Source: Salinibacterium sp. PAMC 21357 | GTDB taxonomy: Bacteria > Actinomycetota > Actinomycetes > Actinomycetales > Microbacteriaceae | DNA length: 64,000 nucleotides | Direction: 5' to 3' | Assembly: GCF_000247645.1 (NCBI RefSeq) | Contig: NZ_AHWA01000005.1 | Span: forward strand, 62,001-126,000 | In this document: in pieces, positions 1-12,168 of the stretch | How positions within the stretch are numbered: position 1 is the first letter of the stretch | How the letters are laid out: every line of letters starts with the position of its first letter | Notes under the pieces: generated by a model | The model's database searches: none | Seen by the model: the letters and a program-made list of their open reading frames with translations, nothing else | Told to the model about the DNA's origin: nothing | Made by a program: the position numbers and the translations under genes

Positions 1-1
1 A

Positions 2-244
2 TCGGTGCTTCTGGGTGATCAACAGATTTCTGTGGCCGATTTGCGCGATAATCCGCTGGTTTCTGGGCTCGCCGGCAATTTGCTCAGTTCACAAAAATTC
101 TGTGTAGCGTCGTCAATGCCTGCCGCGCTCACGATCGATTCGGTTGCCGTTGATGCTTCTGAGCTGGTCATCGACCTCAGCGCCGACGACATCGCGCTTG
201 GTGATGACCAGTGGCAGCAATACGGCGTCTGCCCTGAGCAGTAA
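2..244 (+). CDS. LmeA-like (DUF2993) phospholipid-binding protein, C-terminal part
   Basis: The reading frame is open from the first bases of the window to a TAA stop at 242-244, so only about the last 80 residues of a longer protein are visible and the true start lies upstream. The motifs DQQISVADL, a single Cys in FCVASSMPAAL, and a run of alternating hydrophobic residues resemble the C-terminal half of the DUF2993/LmeA family of secreted lipid-binding proteins found in actinobacterial cell envelopes. That assignment is by recollection of family style and is moderate. A gap of about 105 bases separates it from lysA; no clear promoter is seen there. Confidence 0.55.
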   Translation, partial: SVLLGDQQISVADLRDNPLVSGLAGNLLSSQKFCVASSMPAALTIDSVAVDASELVIDLSADDIALGDDQWQQYGVCPEQ

Positions 245-349
245 CGCGATTCAACGCTAGCCGAGACTGCCGTTAGAGTGGTCACCATCCCCAACGCCTG
301 GGCGGACACAATCCGCCGTTTTCCGTCTACATCTCTGTGAGGTGCGACT

Positions 350-1753
350 GTGTTCGCGAATCCGCTGGCGCCCGAGTGGCTTACCGCTCCTGCCGAAGCC
401 AACTCTTTGCCGTCGACCGTCTGGTCGCATAATGCTGCGCGCACAGAAACCGGCGAACTAGCGATTGCCGGCGTTACGGCCACTCAACTTGTTCGCGACT
501 TTGGCACTCCCGTCTATGTGATCGATGAGGCGGATGCGATTGCTCGCGCCACCGAAATCAAGGGCGCGTTTGATAGCGCGTTCGCTCGCATCGGTTCCAG
601 CGTCAAGGTGTACTACGCGGGCAAAGCGTTTCTCTGCACCGAAGTTGCCCGGTGGATGACGGCTGCTGGCCTCAATATCGATGTTGCGTCCGCTGGCGAG
701 ATGGCGGTTGCGCTCGCGGCCGGCGTTGATGCGTCGCGACTGGGATTCCACGGCAACAACAAGAGTCTTTCCGAGATCGACCGTGCCGTGCGCGCGGGCA
801 TCGGCCCCATCGTTATCGACAGTGTCGTCGAAATCGGTCGGGTTGCTGAAGCCGCGTCACGGCACGGCCGAACCCAGCCGGTGCGTTTACGCATCAATAG
901 CGGGGTTCATGCATCTACCCACGAATATTTGGCGACGGCGCGGGAGGACCAGAAGTTTGGGATTCCGCTGTCGGATGCTGAGGCGGTGGTAGCTCAAATC
1001 CGCACCCATTCGTCGTTGGATTTTGTGGGCATCCATTCGCATATTGGTTCGCAGATTTTTGATACTGCGGGTTTCGCTGAGGCGGCGCAACGTTTGCTTG
1101 AGTTGCACGCGCGGTTGTCTGCCGCAGCGCCGGTACCGGAACTCAATTTGGGTGGCGGTTTCGGTATTGCGTATACGTCGGCAGATGAGGCATTGCCGGT
1201 TGCTGAACTTGCGGAGTCGCTGGCGTCGATTGTTGAGTCGGAGTGTTCACGTCTGGGCATTGAGGTTCCGCGCATCGCGATTGAGCCTGGTCGTTCCATC
1301 ATCGGGCCGTCGACGACGACGTTGTATACGGTGGGCACGATTAAGGATGTGCTCGTCGATGGTGAAGCGGTTCGCAAGTACGTCAGTGTTGATGGCGGTA
1401 TGAGCGACAACATTCGTCCAGCGTTGTATGGTGCCGATTATTCGGCTCGTATCGCCAATCGCGTTTCTGATGCTGACCCCACGCTCGCCCGCATTGCGGG
1501 TAAACACTGCGAGGCTGGCGACATCGTGGTTCGTGCCGAGTACTTGCCCGGTGACGTTGAGCCGGGCGACATCATCGCAGTGCCGGCAACGGGTGCTTAT
1601 GGCTGGGCGATGTCGAACAACTACAACTACCTTGCACGACCGCCGGTTGTGGCCGTGCTCGAGGGTAAAGCCCGCATTATTGTGCGCGGCGAAACCGAAG
1701 AAGACTTACTCAGCCGCGACGCAGGAATTACACCATCGGGAGACTCTGAATGA
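350..1753 (+). CDS. lysA: Diaminopimelate decarboxylase
   Basis: A 467-residue PLP enzyme that decarboxylates meso-diaminopimelate to L-lysine in the cytoplasm. The PLP lysine is K92 in VYYAGKAF. Further family motifs are HSHIGSQIF near residue 230 (His and Gly of the PLP phosphate site), LNLGGGFGIAY near 268 and EPGRSII near 305. The length fits the family. The GTG start at 350 follows a GTGAGG ribosome-binding site. The stop overlaps the start of hom by four bases (ATGA), so lysA heads a translationally coupled aspartate-family operon lysA-hom-thrC-thrB. In many relatives argS sits directly upstream; here a DUF2993 gene does instead. Confidence 0.95.
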   Translation: MFANPLAPEWLTAPAEANSLPSTVWSHNAARTETGELAIAGVTATQLVRDFGTPVYVIDEADAIARATEIKGAFDSAFARIGSSVKVYYAGKAFLCTEVARWMTAAGLNIDVASAGEMAVALAAGVDASRLGFHGNNKSLSEIDRAVRAGIGPIVIDSVVEIGRVAEAASRHGRTQPVRLRINSGVHASTHEYLATAREDQKFGIPLSDAEAVVAQIRTHSSLDFVGIHSHIGSQIFDTAGFAEAAQRLLELHARLSAAAPVPELNLGGGFGIAYTSADEALPVAELAESLASIVESECSRLGIEVPRIAIEPGRSIIGPSTTTLYTVGTIKDVLVDGEAVRKYVSVDGGMSDNIRPALYGADYSARIANRVSDADPTLARIAGKHCEAGDIVVRAEYLPGDVEPGDIIAVPATGAYGWAMSNNYNYLARPPVVAVLEGKARIIVRGETEEDLLSRDAGITPSGDSE

Positions 1754-3066
1754 TCGAATACCGCAACCTTCGCGTCGCAGTTCTGGGCGGAGGAAGTGTC
1801 GGTTCACAGGTCACCGCTCTGTTGCTCGAGCACGCTGACGAACTCGCTGCCCGAGCCGGTGCCGGTCTCGAAGTCGTCGGGGTTGCCGTCCGCGATCTTG
1901 ACGCACCGCGCGACACCGACATCCCGAAAGAACTTCTGACGACCGATGCAGAGTCGCTCATCGTTGGCGCCGATATTGTCATCGAACTGATCGGTGGGCT
2001 TGAGCCTGCGCGCACCTGGATCCTCAAGGCGTTGCACTCCGGCGCTGATGTCATTACGGCCAACAAAGCGCTGCTCGCACATCACGGTGCCGAACTCTTC
2101 GAAGAGGCCGCGCAAGTTGGCGCCCAGCTCTATTACGAAGCTGCCGTTGCTGGCGCGATCCCGATCATTCGCCCGCTGCGCGACAGCCTTGCCGGTGACC
2201 GGGTGCAGCGCATCCTCGGAATCGTCAATGGCACCACCAACTACATTCTTGACCGTATGGATGCCACGGGCGACAGTTTTGACGATGCTCTCGCTGAGGC
2301 AACTCGCCTGGGGTATGCCGAAGCTGACCCTACGGCTGACATCGGAGGGTATGACGCCGCGCAAAAAGCTTCGCTTCTGTCGAGCCTGGCCTTCCACACG
2401 CGTGTGCCGCTCGACACGGTGCACCGCGAAGGCATCACGAGTGTCACCGCCGAGCAAGTGGTTGCTGCCCGCAAGGCTGGCTATGTCGTCAAGCTTCTCG
2501 CCATTTGCGAACGTGTCGTGGATGCCGCAACCGGCGTCGATGGCGTCAGTACCCGTGTGCATCCTGCGCTCGTCCCGCTGACTCACCCGCTTGCCGCCGT
2601 GCATGGTGCCAACAATGCTGTCTTCGTGGAGGCTGAGGCTGCTGGCAGCCTCATGTTCTACGGTGCCGGTGCCGGTGGGCTTGAAACGGCATCGGCCGTT
2701 CTCGGTGATGTTGTTTCGGCTGCTCGCCGTCATGTCATCGGGGGTCCTGGAGTCGCGGAGTCGACTCACGCTAACCTTCCGATCTTGCCGATTTCGAGCG
2801 TAATGACGCGCTACCAGATCACTTTGACTGTCGTGGATGAGCCGGGTGTGCTTGCCACGATCGCCGCCGTTTTTAGCGACCATAAGGTCTCGGTCGAGGC
2901 GGTCAACCAGACTGTCGGTGCCGTAACAGAGGGTGTGCCGAGCGCTACCCTTATTACTGTGACGCATGAGGCGACCGATGAGTCGCTTGCTGCAACGGTG
3001 GCAGCGCTCGCCGAGAGTTCGGTCGTGCGTGAAGTTGTGTCCGTTTTGAGAGTTGAGGGGCTTTAA
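1750..3066 (+). CDS. hom: Homoserine dehydrogenase
   Basis: A 438-residue enzyme that reduces aspartate semialdehyde to homoserine using NAD(P)H, the branch point toward threonine and methionine. The N-terminal Rossmann loop reads VLGGGSVGSQV (residues about 11-21). The catalytic core carries IVNGTTNYIL near residue 160 and the family Asp/Lys segment ADPTADIGGYDAAQK near 195. A C-terminal ACT domain (about residues 355-425, ITLTVVDEPGVLATIAAVF) is the usual site of threonine feedback inhibition. The ATG start overlaps the lysA stop, and only three bases separate its stop from thrC. Confidence 0.96.
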   Translation: MIEYRNLRVAVLGGGSVGSQVTALLLEHADELAARAGAGLEVVGVAVRDLDAPRDTDIPKELLTTDAESLIVGADIVIELIGGLEPARTWILKALHSGADVITANKALLAHHGAELFEEAAQVGAQLYYEAAVAGAIPIIRPLRDSLAGDRVQRILGIVNGTTNYILDRMDATGDSFDDALAEATRLGYAEADPTADIGGYDAAQKASLLSSLAFHTRVPLDTVHREGITSVTAEQVVAARKAGYVVKLLAICERVVDAATGVDGVSTRVHPALVPLTHPLAAVHGANNAVFVEAEAAGSLMFYGAGAGGLETASAVLGDVVSAARRHVIGGPGVAESTHANLPILPISSVMTRYQITLTVVDEPGVLATIAAVFSDHKVSVEAVNQTVGAVTEGVPSATLITVTHEATDESLAATVAALAESSVVREVVSVLRVEGL

Positions 3067-3069
3067 CCA

Positions 3070-4161
3070 GTGAATAGTGAAATCAAGAACCGGCAGTGGC
3101 GAGGCGTTCTTCATGAGTACGCCGATCGTCTGAACATCTCTGATGCGACGCCGATTATCACTTTGGGAGAGGGCGGAACTCCGCTGCTTCCTGCCCCGGC
3201 TCTTTCGGCACGCACCGGCGCCCACGTCTGGGTCAAGTTCGAGGGGATGAACCCGACGGGTTCGTTCAAGGACCGCGGCATGACGATGGCAATTTCGAAG
3301 GCTGTCGAGCACGGCGCTAAGGCTGTCATTTGTGCGTCGACCGGTAACACTTCTGCTTCTGCGGCGGCCTACGCTGCTCACGCCGGTATCACTGCCGCTG
3401 TTCTCGTTCCCGAAGGCAAGATTGCTATGGGAAAGCTCAGCCAAGCCATCGCTCACAACGGTGAACTCATTCAGGTGCAGGGCAACTTCGATGACTGCCT
3501 CGATATCGCGCGCGACCTCGCCGCAAACTACCCGGTGCACCTCGTGAACTCGGTCAACCCTGACCGTATCGAGGGCCAGAAGACGGCCGCGTTCGAGGTT
3601 GTTGAAGTTCTGGGCGATGCTCCTGACTTCCACATTGTGCCCGTCGGCAATGCCGGAAACTACACGGCATACTTCCGCGGTTACAGTGAAGAACTCGCCC
3701 GCTCGGCCACCACCAAACTGCCCCGCATGTTTGGTTTCCAAGCTGAGGGCAGCGCGCCAATCGTGCGCGGAGAAATCGTCAAGCACCCTGAGACGATTGC
3801 CAGCGCCATCCGTATCGGTAACCCCGCGTCGTGGGAGTTCGCTACCGAAGCGCACAAGGTCTCCAACGGCTACTTCGGTGCCATCAGCGACGCCAAGATT
3901 CTGGAAGCCCAGCGCATTTTGTCGGCTGAGGTCGGCATCTTCGTTGAGCCGGCATCCGCCATCAGCGTCGCCGGTTTGTTGGAACGTGCCGAAGCCGGCC
4001 AGATTCCTCGCGGCTCAACTGTGGTACTCACTGTCACTGGCCACGGTTTGAAAGACCCGCAGTGGGCCCTCAAAACCGCCAGCGGCGACGACATCACTCC
4101 TCAGGTTGTGCCGGTTGACACGGCAGAAGTTGCCAGCGTGCTGGGGTTGGCTAAGGCATGA
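3070..4161 (+). CDS. thrC: Threonine synthase
   Basis: A 363-residue PLP enzyme of the short fold-type-II threonine synthase class that converts O-phosphohomoserine to threonine. The Schiff-base lysine is K67 in [11 protein letters not shown]; the phosphate-binding loop is NAGNYTAYF near residue 197, and STGNTSAS near 90 binds the cofactor. It begins with GTG at 3070, three bases after hom, behind a TTGAGGGG ribosome-binding site, and its stop overlaps the ATG of thrB. The order hom-thrC-thrB is typical of actinobacteria. Confidence 0.96.
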   Translation: MNSEIKNRQWRGVLHEYADRLNISDATPIITLGEGGTPLLPAPALSARTGAHVWVKFEGMNPTGSFKDRGMTMAISKAVEHGAKAVICASTGNTSASAAAYAAHAGITAAVLVPEGKIAMGKLSQAIAHNGELIQVQGNFDDCLDIARDLAANYPVHLVNSVNPDRIEGQKTAAFEVVEVLGDAPDFHIVPVGNAGNYTAYFRGYSEELARSATTKLPRMFGFQAEGSAPIVRGEIVKHPETIASAIRIGNPASWEFATEAHKVSNGYFGAISDAKILEAQRILSAEVGIFVEPASAISVAGLLERAEAGQIPRGSTVVLTVTGHGLKDPQWALKTASGDDITPQVVPVDTAEVASVLGLAKA

Positions 4162-5096
4162 CCTCGCTGGTCGGTCGTAGTGTCGTCGTGCGTGTGCCGG
4201 CGACCTCGGCCAACCTTGGCCCGGGCTTTGACACTCTCGGGCTTGCGCTCTCCCACTATGACGAGCTCGTCGTCACCGCGGTCGAGGGTTCCGGTGTCAC
4301 TATTGACGTCACTGGCGTCGGCGCGGGAATCGTCGCCACCGACGAATCAAATCTGGTCATTCAAGCGATTCAGCACTGCTTCACCCATTTCGGGCAGACG
4401 ATGCCGGCGCTGCACGTAGCGGCGACCAACGTCATCCCGCACGGTGGAGGTCTCGGGTCTTCGGCGGCAGCAATCGTCTCCGGTGTCATGGCGGCCAAGG
4501 GGCTGCTTGCGGGCATCGTTGAGATGGATGCCGCTACTCTCCTTGTGCTCGCAACCGAGCTTGAGGGCCACCCCGATAACGTCGCACCTGCCCTCCTGGG
4601 CGGGCTCACTATCGCGTGGACCACCGACTCGGGGCCGCAGGCCAAGAAGTTGATGGTGCACCGTGGAGTGTCACCTCTCGTTCTGGTTCCGGACTTTCGG
4701 GTCTCCACAGCGCACGCTCGCAGTTTGCAGCCGGATGCCGTGCCCTACGCCGACGCGGTCTACAACGTGTCGCGGGCCGCGCTTCTCATTGCGGCACTTA
4801 CCCAGAGCCCTGAAGTGCTCCTTGAAGCCACGGGCGATCGCCTCCATCAGGACTACCGTGCTGCAGCGATGCCGCAAACAACAGAACTGATCCGGATGCT
4901 GCGTTCGCACGGTCATGCCGCTGTTGTTTCTGGGGCGGGGCCTTCAGTTCTTGTCTTGGCCGATGACCCGGCGAGGCGTCTTGAAGCGGCGGCTCTCGTG
5001 CAAGAACACTCCGCCACGCCTTGGGAATGTCTCCTCTTAGCTGTGGACTTCAAAGGTGCTACAGTGAATGAGCACCAGGTAGAAGCTACGGCGTAG
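4158..5096 (+). CDS. thrB: Homoserine kinase
   Basis: A 312-residue GHMP-superfamily kinase that phosphorylates homoserine for threonine synthase. The ATP loop [12 protein letters not shown] lies at residues 94-105; the N-terminal [15 protein letters not shown] (about 11-25) and the C-terminal VSGAGPSVL segment are also diagnostic. The ATG at 4158 overlaps the thrC stop, so it is the last gene of the coupled lysA-hom-thrC-thrB operon. About 130 bases follow before rho. Confidence 0.96.
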   Translation: MTSLVGRSVVVRVPATSANLGPGFDTLGLALSHYDELVVTAVEGSGVTIDVTGVGAGIVATDESNLVIQAIQHCFTHFGQTMPALHVAATNVIPHGGGLGSSAAAIVSGVMAAKGLLAGIVEMDAATLLVLATELEGHPDNVAPALLGGLTIAWTTDSGPQAKKLMVHRGVSPLVLVPDFRVSTAHARSLQPDAVPYADAVYNVSRAALLIAALTQSPEVLLEATGDRLHQDYRAAAMPQTTELIRMLRSHGHAAVVSGAGPSVLVLADDPARRLEAAALVQEHSATPWECLLLAVDFKGATVNEHQVEATA

Positions 5097-5207
5097 TCGT
5101 AGCATCCCGGTTGCACTTCACCCGTCGCATCCCCGAATTAGATTCCTGCGCATCCGCGTAGACATCGGTGAGCGACTAGCTCTCCACCATCGCTCGAAAG
5201 CGTGGTT

Positions 5208-5227
5208 GGGGAAAGGAACCCCTAGTA

Positions 5228-5230
<3 letters not shown>
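5208..5230 (+). promoter_or_regulatory. Ribosome-binding site of rho placed in a small hairpin loop
   Basis: GGGG (5208-5211) and CCCC (5219-5222) could pair and expose AAAGGAA (5212-5218) as the loop. AAAGGA is the likely Shine-Dalgarno sequence for the GTG start at 5228. Seen in sequence; any regulatory role (for instance in autogenous control of rho) is inference. Confidence 0.4.
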
Positions 5231-7636
<2,406 letters not shown>

Positions 7637-7638
7637 CA

Positions 7639-8718
7639 ATGTTCGAGTCAGTACTGTCGCTGCTGACCGAGCATGGGGAGCTCGAGGGTCAGCTAGCTGA
7701 TCCCGAGCTTCACTCCGACCCGGTCCGCTCGAAAAAAGTCAACCGACGCTACGCCGAACTGTCGCGCATTGTGAAGGTTTACACAGTGTGGCGTCAGTTG
7801 ACGGATGATCTTGCGGCAGCCACTGAAATGGCTGAAGAGGATGATTCGTTCGCTGCAGAAATTCCGGGCCTCACTGAGGAGCTTGAGGCTACTCAGGAGA
7901 AGCTTCGCCGCATCCTGATTCCGCGTGACCCCAACGATTCCCGTGACGTGATCATGGAAATCAAAATGGGGGAGGGTGGTGCAGAGTCGGCACTCTTCGC
8001 TGGCGACCTGTTGCGCATGTACTTGCACTATGCAGAGTCAAAGAAGTGGAAGACCGAGATCATCGAGCAGACCTCGAGCGACCTTGGCGGAATCAAAGAC
8101 GTTCAGTTGGCTTTCAAAGGCAACTCGAGCGATCCCGCTGAGGGTGTCTGGGCGCACTTGAAGTACGAGGGGGGAGTGCACCGCGTTCAGCGTGTGCCCG
8201 CCACCGAGTCTCAAGGTCGTATCCACACGTCAGCTGCTGGTGTGCTCGTGTTCCCCGAGGTTGATGAGCCTGAAGAGGTCGAGATCAGCCAGAACGATCT
8301 CAAGATCGACGTCTATCGTTCCTCGGGCCCCGGTGGCCAGTCGGTAAACACCACTGACTCCGCTGTTCGTATTACTCACCTTCCGACCGGCATCGTCGTG
8401 GCTATGCAGAACGAGAAATCGCAACTGCAAAACCGCGAAGCGGGTATGCGAGTGCTGCGCGCGCGCATCCTCGCTCGTTATCAAGAAGAAGCGGATGCCG
8501 AGGCTAGCGAGTACCGCAAGAGCCAGATCCGCACGATGGATCGCTCCGAGCGCATCCGTACGTACAACTTCCCTGAGAACCGCATTGCTGATCATCGCAC
8601 CGGGTACAAGGCCTACAACCTTGACCAGGCCATCAACGGTGCACTCGAGCCCGTCATCCAGTCATGCATCATTGCTGACGAAGAGGCGCGCTTGGCTGCA
8701 GTAGGAAACGACTCCTGA
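7639..8718 (+). CDS. prfA: Peptide chain release factor 1
   Basis: A 359-residue class-I release factor that reads UAA/UAG and triggers hydrolysis of peptidyl-tRNA. The GGQ motif, methylated by PrmC, is in [17 protein letters not shown] near residues 228-244. The codon-recognition segment is in the preceding domain ([15 protein letters not shown], near 185). The N-terminal coiled region is typical. It starts with ATG at 7639, two bases after rho, and precedes its own modifying enzyme prmC by eight bases, a functionally sensible pairing. Confidence 0.97.
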   Translation: MFESVLSLLTEHGELEGQLADPELHSDPVRSKKVNRRYAELSRIVKVYTVWRQLTDDLAAATEMAEEDDSFAAEIPGLTEELEATQEKLRRILIPRDPNDSRDVIMEIKMGEGGAESALFAGDLLRMYLHYAESKKWKTEIIEQTSSDLGGIKDVQLAFKGNSSDPAEGVWAHLKYEGGVHRVQRVPATESQGRIHTSAAGVLVFPEVDEPEEVEISQNDLKIDVYRSSGPGGQSVNTTDSAVRITHLPTGIVVAMQNEKSQLQNREAGMRVLRARILARYQEEADAEASEYRKSQIRTMDRSERIRTYNFPENRIADHRTGYKAYNLDQAINGALEPVIQSCIIADEEARLAAVGNDS

Positions 8719-8726
8719 GCGAGGCA

Positions 8727-9599
8727 ATGACTCCCGAGCTCACCATCAGTGTCGCTGACCTTCTGGTTAGCGGCACTGAGTTGTTGAGCGCTGGGGGAGT
8801 GCAGAGCCCAGCGGTTGACGCTGAGCTCCTTCTTGCGCACGTTCTTGAGTTGAGCCGTGGCGAGCTGCAGGTGCGTGTCGTAACGGGTGCGCTGGTTTCT
8901 GCTGCTCACGAGTCGAGCGCGCGGGCATTTTTTGCCCGCCGTGCAGCTCGCGAACCGCTGCAGCACATTACCGGCATCGCGCCGTTCCGCAATCTCGAAT
9001 TGCGGGTTGGCCCGGGAGTTTTCGTGCCGCGCCCCGAGACGGAGACGGTCGTTCAGTTCGCGATCGATGCGCTCAGCGCCAGCGCAACTCCTGAGCCGAT
9101 CGGTGTCGATCTCGGCACGGGCAGTGGCGCAATTGCTTTATCGATGGCTACTGAGGTGCCGCGCGCGCGAATCTTCGCCGTCGAACTTTCATCAGATGCT
9201 ATGCCGTACACGAGTGAAAACTTTCGTCGCTATGGTTCCGACAATGCGACCCTCATTAACGCTGACCTCGGCGATGCGTTCCCTGAGCTTGATGGCACGG
9301 TCGACGTTGTTATTTCGAACCCGCCGTACATTCCGGCCGCGGCAATACCGCGCGATATCGAGGTTCGACTTCATGACCCCGCCCTCGCGCTCTACGGCGG
9401 AGAAGACGGAATGGATGTCGTCCGTCGGGTATCGGTGACAGCACAGCGTTTGCTGCACCAGGGTGGCACTCTCGTGCTCGAGCACGGTGAAGAACAAGCT
9501 GCGGCGATTGCCGCGCTGCTCACCGCGGATGGCTGGAATGCGGTGGCTCACCATAAAGACCTGCTGGGTCGAGACCGGGCTACAACCGCTCTTCTTTAA
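8727..9599 (+). CDS. prmC: Release factor glutamine methyltransferase
   Basis: A 290-residue SAM-dependent enzyme that N5-methylates the Gln of the GGQ motif in release factors. The SAM loop GVDLGTGSGAIAL is near residue 130 and the catalytic NPPY motif (ISNPPYIP) is at about 198-201. The N-terminal helical domain with EPLQHITG and VPRPETE segments is family-typical. The ATG at 8727 has a GAGCGAGG ribosome-binding site that lies just after the prfA stop. It faces a HAD-family gene on the other strand with only three bases between their stops. Confidence 0.95.
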   Translation: MTPELTISVADLLVSGTELLSAGGVQSPAVDAELLLAHVLELSRGELQVRVVTGALVSAAHESSARAFFARRAAREPLQHITGIAPFRNLELRVGPGVFVPRPETETVVQFAIDALSASATPEPIGVDLGTGSGAIALSMATEVPRARIFAVELSSDAMPYTSENFRRYGSDNATLINADLGDAFPELDGTVDVVISNPPYIPAAAIPRDIEVRLHDPALALYGGEDGMDVVRRVSVTAQRLLHQGGTLVLEHGEEQAAAIAALLTADGWNAVAHHKDLLGRDRATTALL

Positions 9600-9602
9600 G
9601 CG

Positions 9603-10217
9603 TCACGCTCGTGCGTTGGCAAATTCGTCGATTGCCTGGTGCAAGCCGGCACCGTTCACAAACTGGTGGCTGGTGATCCCGAGTTTTTGCGCAGCGTCAA
9701 CGTTTTCTGACATGTCGTCGACGAAGAATGCGTTGTGGGCGTCAACCCCGTAAGCCTTGAGCGTTCGTTCGTACACGGCGGGGTCGGGTTTGCGCGCGCC
9801 GTAATAGCTTGAGGTGCGCAAGTGATCCCCAAAGATTCCGACAAGCTCGGGAGCGAGCGTGGGGAGGTGCTCACCGAGCAGAGCGCCGTTGTTGGTTAGC
9901 AGCGTTGTCTGCCCTAGCTCAGCGGCACGTTGTGCGGCGGCGATGGAGTCTGGCCAGACGGTCATTGCTGAGGCGCGAATCTCAACCCAACGTGCGACGT
10001 CTACTTTTTGGCCGATTGCTTTCTCGAAGGCGGCGAGATATTCGTCTCCGGTACGGTACAGGCCTGCCTCGGCCCCAAATTCGCCGTCCTTGTGCCACCA
10101 AAGTTGACGCAACTCAAGAAAACTGAGCCCGGTCAACTCGCTCATGGCAGCCATTCGCGCTCGCCAGTCGTACTCATAGAGCACGTCATCCATGTCAAAA
10201 ATGAAAAGCAGCGTCAT
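9603..10217 (-). CDS. HAD-family hydrolase
   Basis: A 204-residue haloacid-dehalogenase-superfamily protein, probably a phosphatase on a small metabolite. Motif I FDMDDVLY gives the nucleophile D8 and acid/base D10. Motif II is LLTNNGALLG near residue 105, the Lys of motif III is in GARKPDPAVYE near 145, and the acidic motif IV is FFVDDMSEN near 167. The helical cap follows motif I (class I). The closest style is the glucose-1-phosphatase/YihX subgroup, but the substrate cannot be told from sequence. It is convergent with prmC and divergent from tsaC. Confidence 0.85.
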   Translation of the reverse strand: MTLLFIFDMDDVLYEYDWRARMAAMSELTGLSFLELRQLWWHKDGEFGAEAGLYRTGDEYLAAFEKAIGQKVDVARWVEIRASAMTVWPDSIAAAQRAAELGQTTLLTNNGALLGEHLPTLAPELVGIFGDHLRTSSYYGARKPDPAVYERTLKAYGVDAHNAFFVDDMSENVDAAQKLGITSHQFVNGAGLHQAIDEFANARA

Positions 10218-10285
10218 TGTTGACCATCGCTCTCTGTTTGTCGTGATCAGTCTTTCACTGTTTCGACAGGTACCATGTTGGGGAC

Positions 10286-10942
10286 ATGGATGACCTTTAC
10301 GATTGCGCTGACGAAGCCCAACTTCTCACCGGCATGCGACTCGCGCGCGTTGCTATTGGCCGCGGTGACCTCGTCGTTATCCCGACTGACACGGTCTATG
10401 GTGTCGCGGCAGATGCGTTTCAGCCTGAGGCTGTGCAAAAACTAATCGACGCGAAGCGCCGTACACGTCAGTCGCCGCCGCCGGTGCTCATTCCGGGTAT
10501 TCCTACGCTTGACGCTCTTGCTGCTGAGGTGCCGGATGAAGTTCGCGCTTTGGTGGCCGAGTTTTGGCCAGGTGGACTCACCGTTATTCTTCCGGCTCAG
10601 CCTTCGCTGAGTTGGGATCTGGGGGAGACCCACGGCACTGTTGCTTTGCGGATGCCGTCGAGTCGAATTGCCTTAGAACTTCTGTCTGAAACGGGCCCGC
10701 TTGCGGTCTCGAGTGCGAACACCACCGGGCTGCCGGCAGCACGAACTGCCGCGGATGCTCAGGAGATGCTTGGCGATTCGGTGTCGGTGTACCTCGATGA
10801 TGGTGAGGGCGGAGAACTTGCTTCGACCATCGTTGATGCCACTGGTTTGCTTACTGAGGACGGCAAGCTGCGCATTGTGCGTGAGGGCGTAATACCCGCC
10901 TCCGCTATCCGCGAGCTCATCGGGGTTGACCGATGCGAATAA
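10286..10942 (+). CDS. tsaC: L-threonylcarbamoyladenylate synthase
   Basis: A 218-residue YrdC/Sua5-fold enzyme that makes threonylcarbamoyl-AMP from threonine, bicarbonate and ATP for the t6A37 tRNA modification. Motifs are VVIPTDTVYGVAADAF (about 31-46), KRRTRQSPPPVLI (about 55-67), WPGGLTVIL near 93 and SSANTTGLPA near 140. It lacks the extra C-terminal Sua5 domain. A TACCAT hexamer ends nine bases before the ATG, so a promoter very near the start is likely. Its stop overlaps the next gene by ten bases. Confidence 0.93.
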   Translation: MDDLYDCADEAQLLTGMRLARVAIGRGDLVVIPTDTVYGVAADAFQPEAVQKLIDAKRRTRQSPPPVLIPGIPTLDALAAEVPDEVRALVAEFWPGGLTVILPAQPSLSWDLGETHGTVALRMPSSRIALELLSETGPLAVSSANTTGLPAARTAADAQEMLGDSVSVYLDDGEGGELASTIVDATGLLTEDGKLRIVREGVIPASAIRELIGVDRCE

Positions 10943-12168
10943 TCTTTTACCTGTTCATCGCGGGTGTCGCAGCGATCGTTACTTATGCTCTTGCCCTCAT
11001 TGTTCTGAAGCTCAGCCTCAAATATCGGCTTTACCCTCAGGTTCGCCAACGTGACGTGCATACGAGACCTACTCCTCGCCTCGGTGGGGTCGCGATGTTC
11101 TTCGGTGTTGTGGTGGCGTTCGCGGTCGCATCGAGTTTCAGCAATTTCTCGCTCATCTTCGACGATCCGGGCAAAGTCCTTGGGCTTCTTGGTGCCGCGC
11201 TTATTATCGTCGTTATCGGTGTCGCTGACGATATTTGGGATCTCGACTGGCTCACCAAACTTGCCGGCCAGATTATTGCGGCCAGCGTGCTTGCTTGGCA
11301 GGGCGTTCAACTCACCACGCTGCCTGTTGGTGGCCAGGCCATCCTCTCGCCGTATGTCTCACTGATCATCACGGTATTCGCCGTTGTGTTGGTGATGAAT
11401 GCGGTCAACTTCATCGATGGGCTCGACGGGCTGGTGGCGGGTGTCGCCGTTATCGCCAGTAGCGTCTTCTTCGTTTATGCCTACCTCTTGCAGTTGCAGG
11501 CGCAAACGGAATACTTCAACTTGGCGTCGCTGACGACTGCGATTCTTATTGGTGCGTGCGTGGGATTCCTGCCCATCAACTTTCACCCGGCCAAGATGTT
11601 TATGGGCGACGCGGGGGCGCTTCTCGTTGGTCTTCTCATGGCAGCATCGGCCATCTCTGTGACGGGCCAGGTGCCAGCGGGCTATCTCGACCAGCCTGAC
11701 AAGTTCACGCTAGATTTTCTGCCCGCCTTTATCCCGATCTTGCTCCCGGTCGCGGTTCTCGTGATCCCGCTGCTCGATTTTGGACTCGCGATGATTCGTC
11801 GCATTCGTGCTGGCAAGTCTCCGTTTAGCGCCGACCGCAAACACTTGCACCACCGCCTGCTCGACATGGGGCACTCCCATCTCCATGCGGTGCTCATTCT
11901 CTACAGCTGGACTTTCGTGGCGTCAGTGGGCGTCTTGGGGTTCACCTTCGTGCCATGGCGCTGGGCCGCTCTCATGTTCATCGGCGGCCTCGCCGTGTGT
12001 GCGGGGATCACTTTGGCGCCCCTGAGTCGACGCAAGGCTCGCGAAGCGGCAGCACAGCGCAACGCTGCAGCCCTCGAATCACCAGCAGACGAAGCCCAAT
12101 ACGACGGTTTGGATGCTGCATCCACTGATACCTCGCCAACGCCACACCTGAAGGAACCAACCGCATGA
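10933..12168 (+). CDS. WecA/TagO/MraY-family undecaprenyl-phosphate sugar-1-phosphate transferase
   Basis: A 411-residue integral membrane protein with about ten or eleven hydrophobic spans. It is predicted to transfer a sugar phosphate (usually GlcNAc-1-P) from UDP-sugar to undecaprenyl phosphate, the first step of wall teichoic acid or other wall-polymer synthesis. Family motifs are VADDIWDLDW near residue 95, VMNAVNFIDGLDG near 155, HPAKMFMGDAGA near 217 and the cytoplasmic DRKHLHHRLLDMGHSH near 300. The Ala/Ser-rich tail is soluble. The start overlaps tsaC and the stop overlaps the AtpI-like gene. This location upstream of atp is shared by many actinobacteria. MraY itself is less likely because the gene is not in the division cluster. 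Confidence 0.88.
   Translation: MRIIFYLFIAGVAAIVTYALALIVLKLSLKYRLYPQVRQRDVHTRPTPRLGGVAMFFGVVVAFAVASSFSNFSLIFDDPGKVLGLLGAALIIVVIGVADDIWDLDWLTKLAGQIIAASVLAWQGVQLTTLPVGGQAILSPYVSLIITVFAVVLVMNAVNFIDGLDGLVAGVAVIASSVFFVYAYLLQLQAQTEYFNLASLTTAILIGACVGFLPINFHPAKMFMGDAGALLVGLLMAASAISVTGQVPAGYLDQPDKFTLDFLPAFIPILLPVAVLVIPLLDFGLAMIRRIRAGKSPFSADRKHLHHRLLDMGHSHLHAVLILYSWTFVASVGVLGFTFVPWRWAALMFIGGLAVCAGITLAPLSRRKAREAAAQRNAAALESPADEAQYDGLDAASTDTSPTPHLKEPTA

Noticed and set aside
1804-3855. A 683-codon open frame on the minus strand across hom and thrC
   Set aside because: It lies opposite two clearly coding genes, has no domain or signal I recognise, and its composition (many Arg, His, Asp) is that of a shadow frame in GC-rich DNA.
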